From NCBI GenBank assembly GCA_023229525.1, contig JALNZC010000024.1:1-61732 (forward strand): a stretch of 61,732 nt of DNA, in the 5' to 3' direction. The notes under the pieces are model-generated. The model did no database searches and was not told the origin of the DNA. It saw nothing but the letters and a program-made list of their open reading frames with translations. This document shows, piece after piece, positions 25,872 through 34,420 of this stretch; position 1 is the stretch's first letter; each line of letters opens with the position of its first letter. A program made the position numbers and the translations under genes. The DNA comes from Bacteroidales bacterium. Its GTDB lineage: Bacteria > Bacteroidota > Bacteroidia > Bacteroidales > FEN-979.

Positions 25872-28800
25872 ATGAAACCCCAGTTTCCTTCACTCATCAT
25901 TACCGGTGCATCCGGATTTATCGGCCGGCATTTTCTCGAATTGGTAAAAGATCAGTTTCTTGTATTTGCCATCGCACGAAGATCGTCAAAAGAAGCCAAT
26001 ATTAATCATCATCCTAATATCCACTGGATTCAATGGGATATTGCGAATAAAAATCAGATACCGGAAGTCATAAGAAAAATTCAATTGCAGGGAGGTGCGG
26101 ATTTTGTAGTCCATCTGGCTGCATTTTATAATTTCGATTATACAGATAATTCAGCGTATCAACTAACCAATATTGAAGGGACCCGCAATATTATTAAGGT
26201 AGCTGAGAGTTTAAATATCAAAAGGTTTTTATTTGCCAGTTCACTTGCTGCCTGCATTTTCCCTCCCGTAGGTTCATTTGTCACTGAGAAATCCAAACCT
26301 GATGCCGACTTTTCTTACGCCAAAACAAAGAAAGCAGGCGAGGAAATGCTCCGGGCCGCGAATTTTCCAACATCTGTTGTTCGTTTTGCAGCAGTATTCA
26401 GCGATTGGTGTGAGTATCCGCCTTTATATAAATTCCTGCATACATGGCTTTCAAAAAATTACGATTCGCGGATTCTCGGGGGAAAAGGTGAGTCGGCAGT
26501 TTCGTATATTCATATCAATGATTTAACCAAGGTTTTGCTGACCATCATCCACAAAAGTCACCTTTTACCTGCTTTTGATATCTATTCTGCAAGTCCGGAC
26601 GGAAGCACCTCACATAAACAGTTGTTCGAAATAGCGACCCGTGATTTCTTCGGGGAACCCGTAAAACCGATATTCATTCCAAGGCTGCTCGCATATCCCG
26701 GTATTTTTTTCAGGATTCTTATGGGAAAGCTGAAACTCACTCCAACACCGTTTGAACGTTACTGGATGCTGAAATATGTTGATTTGAAATTGAATGTGGA
26801 TTCTTCCTATACACGAAAGGAACTTAACTGGGATCCCTCCCAAAGATATCTGATTGAAAGAAGATTGCTGTTCCTTCTATCCAGAATGAAAAGTAATCCT
26901 GTGGAATGGCATGCCAGGAATGAAGCAGCATTGAAACATATTTCGTTCCGGATTAACCTGCTCATATATGAGAACATGATGGCTAGCAAGGAGAAAATTC
27001 TTACTGCCATCACCCTGCGTATGATTGCACAGGAGAGTGCCGTTTTATTCTATCATTATCAGCAGATGGATATTAGTGAACTTGGAATAATCCTGAATAT
27101 CCTTTATGACGTCCTTGCCGCTTCAGTTCAAAATGCCGACAGGAGCCTGATGATCAATTATATCAATGACATTGCTGCATCAAGATATAAAAGTGGTTTT
27201 AGCGCCAAAGAGATCAGCGATACTTTTGTTTTGGTGAATGACATCACAATCAGGCATTTGCTGAATGTCAGAGATAATAAGTACACCAGGCAGGAATTGT
27301 ATGATTATATCAGTTTAACATTGCAATTGGCCCAGGATGAGATCGAAGAAAAGTTTGAATTGTTTGCAAAGAAACGTCAGGAGGAAGAGGCCTCTGAACA
27401 GGTTAAGTTACAGATAGACGGATTGGAGATTTCAGTAGAAAAGGGGACCTCAATTCTGGATGCAGCAAAAGCTTTGAATATTCAGATTCCGACATTATGT
27501 TATCATAAAGACTTAAAAATTGCCGGAAACTGTCGTGTTTGCCTTGTTGAACTTGCCGGCTCCAGACAATTGGTTGCTTCCTGTGCTACTCCGGCTGAGG
27601 AAGGGATGGAAATTCATACGAACAGTTTACACGTCCGTAATGCAAGGAGAACCGTGATTGAACTATTGCTGACAGAACATAATGCCGAGTGCACCAATTG
27701 CTATAAAAATGGTAAATGTGAACTGCAGTTTTTAGCATCTGAATTTAAAATTATTAATCCTTCATACATCCACTTGTTAAGTGAGAAGAAGGATAATATT
27801 GATGCACTCTCACCGGCCATTATAAAAGACGATTCCAAATGTATCCGATGTCAGCGTTGTGTCAGAACCTGCACACAATTACAGGGAGTCGGAGCGGTCG
27901 GAGTGGCCTATAAAGGCAGTCATACCAAGATATCTACTTTTTTTGGTAAGCCCTTATACGAAGTGATATGCTCAAATTGCGGGCAGTGTATTGATCGCTG
28001 CCCAACAGGGGCCCTTGTTGAAAGAAATTATATTGAAGAGGTATGGAATGCAATCTGGGATCCGTCCAAACACGTTATTGTGCAGACAGCTCCTGCTGTG
28101 AGGATCGCATTAGGTGAGGATTTAGGAATTGAACCGGGGAAAAGGGTTACGGGAAAACTGGTTTCTGCCTTGCGCCGCCTTGGTTTTGATTCGGTACTGG
28201 ATACCGCTTTCTCGGCCGATCTCACCACAGTAGAAGAGGGGGCAGAGTTTCTGGAACGACTGAAACGACATTACGTTTATCATGATACCTCCGTCAGGTT
28301 ACCGATGACGACATCCTGTTCTCCCGGATGGATTAAATACATGGAACACCTTTTCCCTGAATTCATTGAACATGTTTCAACGTGCAAATCTCCTCAGCAA
28401 ATGTTCGGAGTTCTAGCAAAAACATTTTACGCTCAAAGAATGGGTTTGAAGCCTGAAAATGTGGTTACCGTTTCTATCATGCCATGCACAGCAAAAAAAT
28501 TTGAAGCCGACAGACCTGAAATGAGAACCAATGGACTTAAAGATGTTGATTATGTTCTTACAACCCGCGAGTTAGCCATCATGATTAACCAAGCCGGGAT
28601 TGACTTTAAGTCCCTTCTAAACGATCACTACGACAGTTTGATGGGGAGATCCTCAGGCGCTGGTGTTATCTTTGGGGCAACCGGCGGTGTAATGGAAGCT
28701 ACCCTGAGAACTGTATATGAAAAGATTACAGGAAAAGAGGTCCCGTTTGAAAATCTTGTAGTAACACCGGTCAGGGGTATGGAAGGGATCAAAGAAGCTG

Positions 28801-29180
28801 CCTTGCTGATTGAAGGTGCATTACCTGAATGGAATTTTCTGGAAGGAGTAGAATTAAAGGTGGCAGTAGCGCATGGTCTGGCAAACGCTAAAAAGGTGAT
28901 GCAGCAAGTTAAGGAGGATAAAAACCGATATCATTTTATTGAGATCATGGCATGCCCCGGTGGATGTCTTGGCGGTGGGGGCCAACCCATCCCGACAAAT
29001 CCGGAAATCCGCCAGAAACGGGTTCAGGCTTTGTATGCTGAAGACCTGGGTCTCGAATTGCGGAAAGCGCATGAAAATCCTGAAATCATTGAATTGTATA
29101 GCTCTTTTCTTAATGGCCCTTTAAGCGAAAAGGCTCATGATTTGCTTCATACACATTACATCTCAAGGATTATTTATTAG
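25872..29180 (+). CDS. Fusion protein: SDR/epimerase + helical domain + complete [FeFe]-hydrogenase
   Basis: One uninterrupted reading frame encodes 1102 residues. Residues 1-~345 form an extended short-chain dehydrogenase/epimerase with the NAD-binding motif TGASGFIG (11-18) and the catalytic pair Y149/K153. Residues ~365-505 are an all-helical region weakly like the RsbRD N-terminal sensor domain. From 511 on is a complete hydrogenase: [2Fe-2S] (C543, C554, C557, C571), His-Cys cluster (H603, C607, C610, C616), two [4Fe-4S] motifs (657-710), and the H-cluster domain. The latter shows TSCSPGW (814-820), C872, C1028 and C1032. The hydrogenase part resembles the operon 3 HydA throughout, so it may derive from a duplicate of it. 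No NuoE or NuoF gene accompanies it. An SDR domain could feed electrons through NAD(H), but no such fusion is known to me. Confidence 0.9.
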   Translation: MKPQFPSLIITGASGFIGRHFLELVKDQFLVFAIARRSSKEANINHHPNIHWIQWDIANKNQIPEVIRKIQLQGGADFVVHLAAFYNFDYTDNSAYQLTNIEGTRNIIKVAESLNIKRFLFASSLAACIFPPVGSFVTEKSKPDADFSYAKTKKAGEEMLRAANFPTSVVRFAAVFSDWCEYPPLYKFLHTWLSKNYDSRILGGKGESAVSYIHINDLTKVLLTIIHKSHLLPAFDIYSASPDGSTSHKQLFEIATRDFFGEPVKPIFIPRLLAYPGIFFRILMGKLKLTPTPFERYWMLKYVDLKLNVDSSYTRKELNWDPSQRYLIERRLLFLLSRMKSNPVEWHARNEAALKHISFRINLLIYENMMASKEKILTAITLRMIAQESAVLFYHYQQMDISELGIILNILYDVLAASVQNADRSLMINYINDIAASRYKSGFSAKEISDTFVLVNDITIRHLLNVRDNKYTRQELYDYISLTLQLAQDEIEEKFELFAKKRQEEEASEQVKLQIDGLEISVEKGTSILDAAKALNIQIPTLCYHKDLKIAGNCRVCLVELAGSRQLVASCATPAEEGMEIHTNSLHVRNARRTVIELLLTEHNAECTNCYKNGKCELQFLASEFKIINPSYIHLLSEKKDNIDALSPAIIKDDSKCIRCQRCVRTCTQLQGVGAVGVAYKGSHTKISTFFGKPLYEVICSNCGQCIDRCPTGALVERNYIEEVWNAIWDPSKHVIVQTAPAVRIALGEDLGIEPGKRVTGKLVSALRRLGFDSVLDTAFSADLTTVEEGAEFLERLKRHYVYHDTSVRLPMTTSCSPGWIKYMEHLFPEFIEHVSTCKSPQQMFGVLAKTFYAQRMGLKPENVVTVSIMPCTAKKFEADRPEMRTNGLKDVDYVLTTRELAIMINQAGIDFKSLLNDHYDSLMGRSSGAGVIFGATGGVMEATLRTVYEKITGKEVPFENLVVTPVRGMEGIKEAALLIEGALPEWNFLEGVELKVAVAHGLANAKKVMQQVKEDKNRYHFIEIMACPGGCLGGGGQPIPTNPEIRQKRVQALYAEDLGLELRKAHENPEIIELYSSFLNGPLSEKAHDLLHTHYISRIIY

Positions 29181-29222
29181 GGCTCCTCAGGGTAGCGGTA
29201 TATTCTGGTCAAGTGGTTAATC

Positions 29223-29747
29223 TCAGTTAAGTATTCCTGACGTAGAACAAATTTGTTGTTCGGACAACATCATTTCTATTGACTCCTGGACTTTCCTGAG
29301 AATTTTAGGATAACATTTTCTGATTTGAGGAGAGAAGTCGGTGCTGAAAACACGATCTTCAATGATCTCTATTGCAATTATCCTGATCTTAAAGGGAAGT
29401 CTCATTCCGGTCCTTTTACCAAGTTCGAGGGCAGTCAGGAAATCGATGTCATGAATGTTTGAGAGGTGCAGGGTTTCCTCAAAATCCTGGGGAATAAAAA
29501 GGTGAACAGTTCCGGGTTTGTTCAAACCGGTTTTCAAAGCATCGATAAAAATAACTTCATCGAAGTCCTTTATCAGGTCAAGGAGTTCCATTCCTCCCAA
29601 AAAAGCCTGCCGGAAAATGATGCCTTCCGGTAACCGACCTTTATTCAGATCATTCACCAACCTTGGGCCAATACCGTCATCCGTGAGTATATCATTACCG
29701 ATGCCGACGATCAGAATGGATTTTTCCGTTTGCTGGATTTGTTTCAT
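29223..29747 (-). CDS. [NiFe]-hydrogenase maturation protease
   Basis: This 174-residue protein belongs to the HyaD/HycI/FrhD endopeptidases that remove the C-terminal extension of the large subunit after nickel insertion. Family signs are the N-terminal VGIGNDILTDDGIG, with the conserved nickel-site residues GND and DDGIG, and a second Asp in FIDALK. It is the last gene of the Hdr/Mvh operon, 19 bp after MvhA, whose 26-residue C-terminal extension is its expected substrate. It ends 42 bp from the convergent fusion gene. Confidence 0.9.
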   Translation of the reverse strand: MKQIQQTEKSILIVGIGNDILTDDGIGPRLVNDLNKGRLPEGIIFRQAFLGGMELLDLIKDFDEVIFIDALKTGLNKPGTVHLFIPQDFEETLHLSNIHDIDFLTALELGKRTGMRLPFKIRIIAIEIIEDRVFSTDFSPQIRKCYPKILRKVQESIEMMLSEQQICSTSGILN

Positions 29748-29766
29748 AAGAGATGGAGTACCAGTT

Positions 29767-31230
29767 TTATCCCCTTTTGATGGTTTTTAAAACATTTCCA
29801 TCTTTATCCCTGAAGTTGACGATCATGCGCATCTGTCCCGGTAATGAATGGGTAGCACAGGAAAAACAAGGATCGTATGCCCTGAATGCCATTTCGATCA
29901 TATTTAATGTTCCTTCTGTTGCCGGAATACCTTTCTGAATTAAACCCTGGGCCGCCTTTTTTAATGACATGCAAATAGCTGCATTATTATTTGTTGTCCC
30001 AACAATGAGGTTGACTTTTTTAACCATTCCTTTGTCATCGGTCCAATAATGGTGCGTTAGCGTCCCACGCTGGGCTTCAACGATTCCAACACCTTCTCCG
30101 ATAATTTTAGTCAGGGGTGCTCTCAAATCTTTTCCGGTAATATCAGGATCCTGAGACAATTCCAGGCAATGCTCGGCAGAATAGATCAACTCAATAAGTC
30201 GTGCCCAATGCATGGCAAGAGTGGCATGTACAGGCTTGCCTCCCAATGTGGCAAACATGGCATCGTATTCCTGCTGGGCAATCGGTGTTGCCATGCCATC
30301 GGCAGCATTCAATCGTGACAGTGGCGTAGCCTGGTAAACCCCGGAATCCTGCCCTTCCACGAATCCCTTCCATCCGATTTTTTTCAGGTAGGGGAATTTG
30401 AGATAGCTCCATGGTTCTACCCGTTCTTCAACGAATTCGGTATATTCATTGGGCGAATACTTGTAAAGCTCTTTCCCTTCCAGATCAACCACACGCACTT
30501 TCCCGTCATAGAAATTGACCTTATTGTTGGAGTCCACCAGTCCCATTGAGTGGAGTTTCAATGAATAAGGGCCGTTGAGGATGATATCGACATAATCTTT
30601 ATTCCCAAGAACGACATCCTTAAAGAGTTGTATCGAAAACTTGGAAAAGTGAATGAAACCTTCGGCCTTTTTCACGAGATCATCCCTTTGTTCCTCAGTG
30701 ATTCCCTTTTTCACACCTCCCGGGATATTCATAATCACTTGTGTCTGATGTCCGCCAATCATTGCCTGAATTTCCTGGGCTATCCGGCGTTGTTTGATCA
30801 CTTCACCTCCGATTTCAAGTCCGACTTTAGCAATAACCCCAAGGATATTGCGCTCAGAAGGATTGGAGGTTGGTCCGACCACGAAATCAGGGGCTGCAAG
30901 GGCATAGAAATGCGCGATATGGCTATGGATAAAATGTGCCATATAAAAAAGTTCCCTGATTTTTTTTGCAGTAGGTGTCGGTTCTACTCCAAAAACAGCA
31001 TCTACGGCTTTCCCGGAAGCCATGTGGTGGCAGCCTGGACAGACTCCGCATATTTTTGTGACAATGGTGGGTAGTTCCTCAACCGGTCTGCCTTCGCAGA
31101 ATTTTTCAAAGCCTCTCAATTCGGGTACCTGGAAATAGACGTTATCAACACTTCCGTCCTGGTTCAAGAAAATTTCAATCTTTCCGTGTCCTTCAAGTCG
31201 GGTGATCGGGTCGATGGTGATTTTGCTCAT
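29767..31230 (-). CDS. mvhA: [NiFe]-hydrogenase large subunit MvhA
   Basis: This 487-residue subunit carries the Ni-Fe(CN)2CO site. The N-terminal motif KICGVCPGCHH (C61, C64) and the C-terminal DPCFSCATH (C455, C458, H461) supply the four bridging Cys. The N-terminus ITRLEGHGKI and both motifs match the cytoplasmic Mvh (F420-non-reducing, group 3c) type. A 26-residue tail after H461 should be cut by the protease encoded next. It overlaps the small-subunit gene by 4 bp (ATGA). It is cytoplasmic, and should deliver H2-derived electrons through MvhG and MvhD to the HdrA proteins. Confidence 0.95.
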   Translation of the reverse strand: MSKITIDPITRLEGHGKIEIFLNQDGSVDNVYFQVPELRGFEKFCEGRPVEELPTIVTKICGVCPGCHHMASGKAVDAVFGVEPTPTAKKIRELFYMAHFIHSHIAHFYALAAPDFVVGPTSNPSERNILGVIAKVGLEIGGEVIKQRRIAQEIQAMIGGHQTQVIMNIPGGVKKGITEEQRDDLVKKAEGFIHFSKFSIQLFKDVVLGNKDYVDIILNGPYSLKLHSMGLVDSNNKVNFYDGKVRVVDLEGKELYKYSPNEYTEFVEERVEPWSYLKFPYLKKIGWKGFVEGQDSGVYQATPLSRLNAADGMATPIAQQEYDAMFATLGGKPVHATLAMHWARLIELIYSAEHCLELSQDPDITGKDLRAPLTKIIGEGVGIVEAQRGTLTHHYWTDDKGMVKKVNLIVGTTNNNAAICMSLKKAAQGLIQKGIPATEGTLNMIEMAFRAYDPCFSCATHSLPGQMRMIVNFRDKDGNVLKTIKRG

Positions 31231-32213
31231 AACAGTTTCCTCCCTAAAATTGAACCCGGCAGACTGAACCGGTAGAAGAGCCCGGCGGGATCTACAATAG
31301 TTTCAATGATTTCATCAATTTCTTCCGGTTTATTGGCATCGATCATAGTACCAATGGCCGACATCATTTTTGCACCCGGATCGGGAGAACCGGGAGGAGG
31401 GCCGTAGCAACCACGGCATGGTGAGTTTCCAACGACACACCTGACACCACAACCTCCCCGGGTGGCAGGTCCCATGCAGATAACCCCCTGTTCGAGAAAA
31501 CATGTTTCTTTATCATCCTGTATTTCCCATGGACGGTAGAACCGCTTAATCAACTTATTGTCAGTTTTTTTACGCAAACATCCGTCGCAATTGGTTTTTT
31601 CGAGGGCGCCAACGACTGAACCTTTGGGAGGCAACCCAATACCGGTCACGATTGCTGTGAATACTTCAATGAGTCTTTCGCTTTGTGGAGGGCAACCAGG
31701 AATGAAATAATCAATATCGACGATCTGGTTAAGGGTATAAACATCATTAAAAAATTCTGGAATACTCAGGGTTCCTTCTTTCACCTCGAATTGCACAACA
31801 GGTCGTACTTTATCAGGATTCATCGTAGATTCACTTTCTTCGTAAGCCCGTTTAAAGATCAAATCTTTGGAATACAAATTGGCAAGTCCCGGAATACCCC
31901 CCATATAAGCACAGGCGCCATAGGCAACCATGATTTTGGATTTTTTTCGCAGTACCTCAGCCATGTGTTTATTTTCACTATTCCGGACAGCTCCATTGAA
32001 CAAGGTTAGATCGATGGACTGGTCAGGCATCGCTTCAACATCTTTGTATTTAATATCCATGGCTATAGGCCAGAACACCAAGTCGGCGTTGGCGACTATG
32101 TCGAGAAGTTTTTCGTGGGTATCAAGAACCGATACACAACAACCACCGCAGGCAGCGCCCCAGTATATAGCGAGTTTAATTTTTGGTTTCGGGTTTGAGG
32201 TGTCGGAAGGCAT
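31227..32213 (-). CDS. mvhG: [NiFe]-hydrogenase small subunit MvhG
   Basis: This 328-residue subunit binds the Fe-S clusters that lead electrons away from the Ni-Fe site. It opens with GAACGGCCVS (proximal-cluster Cys), later has GACAYMGG and PGCPPQ, and ends with a Cys-rich stretch (CDGCLRKK, GGCGVRC, CRGCYGPPPG). No Tat signal is present, as expected for a cytoplasmic group 3 enzyme. It lies 3 bp after MvhD and overlaps MvhA. The N-terminal extension of about 10 residues is rich in Pro and Lys. Confidence 0.93.
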   Translation of the reverse strand: MPSDTSNPKPKIKLAIYWGAACGGCCVSVLDTHEKLLDIVANADLVFWPIAMDIKYKDVEAMPDQSIDLTLFNGAVRNSENKHMAEVLRKKSKIMVAYGACAYMGGIPGLANLYSKDLIFKRAYEESESTMNPDKVRPVVQFEVKEGTLSIPEFFNDVYTLNQIVDIDYFIPGCPPQSERLIEVFTAIVTGIGLPPKGSVVGALEKTNCDGCLRKKTDNKLIKRFYRPWEIQDDKETCFLEQGVICMGPATRGGCGVRCVVGNSPCRGCYGPPPGSPDPGAKMMSAIGTMIDANKPEEIDEIIETIVDPAGLFYRFSLPGSILGRKLL

Positions 32214-32216
32214 GGT

Positions 32217-32651
32217 TTATTGTTTTAGATGTTCGACTTCAAGTGAACTTTTAATTTTGCTAGGCCCCAGTATCAACAAGGTTTTGGTCATGTTATTTAC
32301 CAGTTCGGCAAACTGTCGTCCTTCACTGGCGCTGATCCATTCGAGTTGAAGGCGGTCCTTTTCTATTCCCATTTGGTCAACGTATTTCTGAATCAGTTTG
32401 AACCGGCGTAGACATTTGTAATTGCCTTCCTGGTAGTGACAGTCTCCGGGATGACAACCACAAATAAGGACCCCATCGGCCCCTTGTTGGAAAGCTTTCA
32501 GAATAAATGTCGGCTCAATTCTTCCCGAGCACATGACCCTGATGATGCGGATGTTGGGAGCATATCGCAGACGTGAAGTTCCTGCCAGGTCGGCTCCGGT
32601 GTACGCACACCAGTTGCATAGAAAAGCGACGATAGTTGGTCTGTAACTCAT
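32217..32651 (-). CDS. mvhD: MvhD, [2Fe-2S] adaptor between hydrogenase and HdrA
   Basis: This 144-residue protein is of the MvhD/FlpD family that docks a hydrogenase onto HdrA. Characteristic stretches are AFLCNWCAYTGAD (Cys pair at about 12-15), RVMCSGRI and CGCHPGDCHY. It lies two bases after the second hdrA gene. In sulfate reducers an MvhD-like domain is fused to the C-terminus of QmoB; here it stands alone right behind its HdrA. Confidence 0.93.
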   Translation of the reverse strand: MSYRPTIVAFLCNWCAYTGADLAGTSRLRYAPNIRIIRVMCSGRIEPTFILKAFQQGADGVLICGCHPGDCHYQEGNYKCLRRFKLIQKYVDQMGIEKDRLQLEWISASEGRQFAELVNNMTKTLLILGPSKIKSSLEVEHLKQ

Positions 32652-32653
32652 AT

Positions 32654-34387
32654 TTATACTCCTTTAAATGACATAGACATGATTCCTTCAATTTCAGCAA
32701 GTATCTGGCGGTCAGTAAAATGTTTACTGGTAATCGCCCCGGCAGGGCAAGCTGAACCACATGTTCCGCATCCTTTACAAAGCACCTCGTTTACTTCTGA
32801 AGATCGTTTTTCTTCATTATAGGAAATGGCTGAATAGGGACATACTTTGACACAGGTCTGGCAGCCGCAGCAAAGCTTTTCATTCGTACTGGCAGTGGTG
32901 ACTTCTACCGCAACGGAACCAGTGGCAATTGTGGCTAAGATTCGTGCAGCTGCGGCCCTGGCCTGTGAAACCGAATCAGGGATATCCTTAGGGCCCTGAC
33001 AGGTACCCACAATATATACCCCACCGGTAGTTGTCGCAACCGGATCCAATTTCGGATGTTTCTCGATGAAAAACTGGTTCCCGCATAAACTGACACCGAT
33101 GGCATGCACTACTTCTTTAACATTTTCATGAGCCTCCATATTTACCATCAGAATGACCATATCGACAGGAACCTCTATGGATTCACCAGACAGTTTTTCA
33201 TTCATCCTGATGACCATGTTGCAGTTATCATTCCGGTCGGCTTGGCTTATAACAGGCAGCCGTTCCTGCTGATCATACATGAGGAAGATAATCTGCTTAT
33301 GGGTGGTCAGGGCATAAAACTCTTCATGTCCTTTCCCATAAGCACGCATATCGGCATAAATTTCGAAAATATTTGCTGATGGGAGAGAGGCACGGATCTG
33401 GTGGACAAATTTCAGGGCTACCATGCAACAGGTACGGGAGCAATATTCATGATATTTCTTATTCCTGCTGCCTACGCAATGGATAATTGCGATATTACGG
33501 GGTTCTTTCCCGTATTTTGTCAGAACCTGACCGGTTCCAAGCATTTCCTCAAATTCCATGGAAGTGATCACATCTGGAAACTTACCGTAACCATACTCTT
33601 CAATTTTAGAGGGATCAAAGGGCTTTAGTCCCACGGCCGCAATAATATTACCGAACCTGAGCTCGGTACTTTCGGTCTCATTTATCCTGATAGTCGTTTT
33701 GAAATTTCCGATATATCCGGTAACATCCCGGATCTCCGTATTCAGGAAAACATCTATGTTCGGATGGTTTTCAACTCTTTGCAGGATCGGTCTGATCATT
33801 TGCCGGGCGCTGGAAAGATGGGGAAAGGTCAGGTCGAATTTTATCACATGTCCTCCTAACCGGCCAGTCTTTTCGATCAGGTACACTTTTTTGCCGGCGT
33901 TCGCAATCTCAAGAGCTGCAACCATTCCGGAAATTCCACCACCTATGATCAGGGTTGCCGGATCCACATTCACAGAACGTTTCTGTAATGGTTCATGAAA
34001 TTGAACTCTCCGGATGGCTGCAACGACCAGGTCGATAGCTTTTGATGTGGCCTCGGTACGGTCGGTGTGAACCCAGGAATCCTGTTCTCTGATGTTGGCC
34101 ATCTCAAACAGGTAGGGATTGATCCCTGCTTTTTCGACAGCTTTACGGAAAGTCAGTTCATGGATCCTTGGAGAACAGGCTGCTACTACCACGCGGTTAA
34201 GTTGGTGGCCATGGATATCTTTAACGATCAGCTCCTGTCCCGGATCCGAACACATATATTTGTAGTTTTTGGCGAGTACCACATGGGGTAATTTGCCGAC
34301 TTCCGCGGAAACCGCTTCCACATCAACCATCTTCGCGATGTTTGTTCCGCACCAGCAAATATAAACGCCTATTCTTGGTTCTTCCAT
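32654..34387 (-). CDS. hdrA: HdrA-like flavoprotein, second paralogue (N-terminal Cys domain and C-terminal ferredoxins)
   Basis: This 577-residue FAD protein has the N-terminal HdrA domain with CWCGTN, MCSDPGQ and ACSPRIHE cysteines. A thioredoxin-reductase-like FAD domain (GGGISGMVAAL near 149-160) contains CSRTCCM. Two ferredoxin motifs (CCGCQTCVKVCP and CKGCGTCGSACP) end the protein. It lacks the ferredoxin insert in the FAD domain and the LDCAAC cysteines seen in the paralogue at 35564-37369, where it reads LSSARQ. Full-length HdrA carries all of these, so the two proteins look like complementary halves. It is the probable docking partner of MvhD, encoded two bases downstream. Confidence 0.92.
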   Translation of the reverse strand: MEEPRIGVYICWCGTNIAKMVDVEAVSAEVGKLPHVVLAKNYKYMCSDPGQELIVKDIHGHQLNRVVVAACSPRIHELTFRKAVEKAGINPYLFEMANIREQDSWVHTDRTEATSKAIDLVVAAIRRVQFHEPLQKRSVNVDPATLIIGGGISGMVAALEIANAGKKVYLIEKTGRLGGHVIKFDLTFPHLSSARQMIRPILQRVENHPNIDVFLNTEIRDVTGYIGNFKTTIRINETESTELRFGNIIAAVGLKPFDPSKIEEYGYGKFPDVITSMEFEEMLGTGQVLTKYGKEPRNIAIIHCVGSRNKKYHEYCSRTCCMVALKFVHQIRASLPSANIFEIYADMRAYGKGHEEFYALTTHKQIIFLMYDQQERLPVISQADRNDNCNMVIRMNEKLSGESIEVPVDMVILMVNMEAHENVKEVVHAIGVSLCGNQFFIEKHPKLDPVATTTGGVYIVGTCQGPKDIPDSVSQARAAAARILATIATGSVAVEVTTASTNEKLCCGCQTCVKVCPYSAISYNEEKRSSEVNEVLCKGCGTCGSACPAGAITSKHFTDRQILAEIEGIMSMSFKGV

Positions 34388-34420
34388 GTTGATATTTTTT
34401 CTGTACCTGGTTGCGTTCTT

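Noticed and set aside
27350..27430. The SDR-hydrogenase fusion as two genes joined by a lost stop codon or sequencing error
   Set aside because: The frame is open throughout and the helical domain runs smoothly into the hydrogenase. No ribosome site or good start codon marks an internal gene start. Kept as a refutation test instead.
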